From Lachnospiraceae bacterium (GTDB lineage: Bacteria; Bacillota_A; Clostridia; Lachnospirales; Lachnospiraceae), in NCBI GenBank assembly GCA_017996675.1, contig JAGOGN010000066.1:1-7913 (forward strand): a stretch of 7,913 nucleotides of DNA, read 5' to 3'. Below the pieces are notes generated by a model. It was given only the letters and a program-made list of their open reading frames with translations. It did no database searches and was not told where the DNA came from. This document shows, piece after piece, positions 7,491 through 7,913 of this stretch. Position 1 is the stretch's first letter, and the number at the start of each line of letters is the position of its first letter. Both the position numbers and the translations under genes were made by a program.

Positions 7491-7913
7491 TCTTGCTCTC
7501 CTTATATATCAATGGATAACCACAGTGAATCTCTATGACTCGATCCGAAATACTTGCTAACTTTTGATTTAGTGCTCCTAATTCCTTTTGATATTGTACC
7601 ATCTCTTGTGAATACTCCTGTAAATCTTCACAAGTGTTATTCGTAACAATAACCAGCGAGGAACAACATTGACTCAAATGTAGGATTCCATTTACGATAC
7701 TAGTTTGTGGCAACCGAGATCCGTTTTCTGAATACAATTCATTTGCAACCAGGTTGGAAACACACTCTAACAGGATAACATCATAATACTCTAAATTCGC
7801 TGCTTCTAGATTTGTATAACACTCGAAGGTATCAAATCCTTTTCCACTACGTAACTGATGGTGACGCCTAATCTTTGCACGTCCTTCCTCTCCAAAAGGT
7901 TCCATCGTTGCAA
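7474..7913 (-). CDS. cobU: CobU-family adenosylcobinamide kinase / adenosylcobinamide-phosphate guanylyltransferase, 5' end outside window
   Basis: CobU phosphorylates adenosylcobinamide and then transfers GMP to it, giving adenosylcobinamide-GDP for CobS. The reading frame is open to the window edge: codons for Ala and Thr precede the first visible Met (7905), reading ATMEPFGEEGRAKIRRHH, which matches the internal YIAT...RI.RH segment of the family. The Met at 7905 is therefore not the start, and the nucleotide-binding P-loop lies outside the window. About 145 residues are visible. The first His of RRHHQLR (visible residue 17) corresponds to the family's guanylylated histidine, and F.TFE follows as expected. 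ECVSNLVANE (49-58) is typical of the clostridial form. The C-terminal LGALNQKLASISDRV and GYPLIYK fit the family end. The usual N-E-V turn after the last core strand reads VTNNT here. It overlaps cobS by 17 bp. The family assignment is confident; full activity is less certain. Confidence 0.88.
   Translation of the reverse strand, partial: ATMEPFGEEGRAKIRRHHQLRSGKGFDTFECYTNLEAANLEYYDVILLECVSNLVANELYSENGSRLPQTSIVNGILHLSQCCSSLVIVTNNTCEDLQEYSQEMVQYQKELGALNQKLASISDRVIEIHCGYPLIYKESKNECNT
7498..7503 (-). promoter_or_regulatory. Ribosome binding site for cobS
   Basis: AAGGAG seven bases before the ATG at 7490, lying inside the end of cobU. It fixes the cobS start. Confidence 0.85.

Larger units (their letters stand above)
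1..7913 (-). other. Probable single transcription unit: cobU-cobS-cobU-like-cbiB-cobD-cobQ-cobO-amidase-methyltransferase-unknown
   Basis: All ten genes face the same way. Successive junctions are a 17 bp overlap, 10 bp overlap, ATGA, 31 bp gap, 8 bp overlap, ATGA, 12 bp gap, ATGA and an overlap of about 23 bp. No stretch between genes is long enough for a terminator plus promoter, although a promoter inside a gene is not excluded. The operon promoter and any cobalamin riboswitch lie upstream of 7913, outside the window. Confidence 0.75.

Noticed and set aside
1..7913. Riboswitch, tRNA, CRISPR array, insertion sequence or phage genes
   Set aside because: Almost every base is coding on one strand and no repeats, transposase motifs or structured RNA patterns were seen; a cobalamin riboswitch would be expected only upstream of cobU.

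Overview
The window is a densely packed, single-direction stretch (every gene on the minus strand) from a low-GC Gram-positive bacterium. The AT-rich base composition, strong AAGGAGG-type ribosome binding sites, the divergent clostridial style of CobU and the protein sequences together suggest an anaerobic member of the Clostridia, perhaps Lachnospiraceae-like. That placement comes from sequence impression only, with no database search.

From about 7913 down to 2329 lies most of a late cobalamin (vitamin B12) pathway operon. In transcription order it holds cobU (5' end outside the window), cobS, a short CobU-like gene, cbiB, cobD, cobQ (cbiP) and cobO. CobO adenosylates the corrinoid and CobQ/CbiP amidates cobyrinate a,c-diamide to cobyrate. 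CobD makes aminopropanol phosphate from threonine phosphate, and CbiB attaches it. CobU activates the product with GMP, and CobS joins the lower-ligand nucleotide. No corrin-ring genes, cobT or cobC are visible; they may lie upstream or elsewhere. Any cobalamin riboswitch would be upstream of 7913.

From 2316 down to 1 follow three genes not known to belong to B12 synthesis: a membrane-anchored peptidoglycan amidase (Amidase_2/PGRP fold), a 501-residue protein joining a HEAT-like N-terminus to a THUMP-like region and an RlmL/TrmN-like methyltransferase domain, and the start of an unrecognised gene that runs off the window at base 1. Spacing is tight throughout: three ATGA stop/start overlaps, other overlaps of 8 to 23 bp, and gaps of at most 31 bp. 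Read-through from the cob genes into this tail is therefore likely. There is no intergenic space for a terminator, riboswitch or mobile element.

Most of the window is ordinary. The points worth a second look are the two dissimilar CobU-family genes flanking cobS, each with a different conserved motif altered; the missing N/D-P-P-Y catalytic motif in the methyltransferase; and the linkage of a cell-wall amidase and an RNA-methylase-like protein to the B12 operon.
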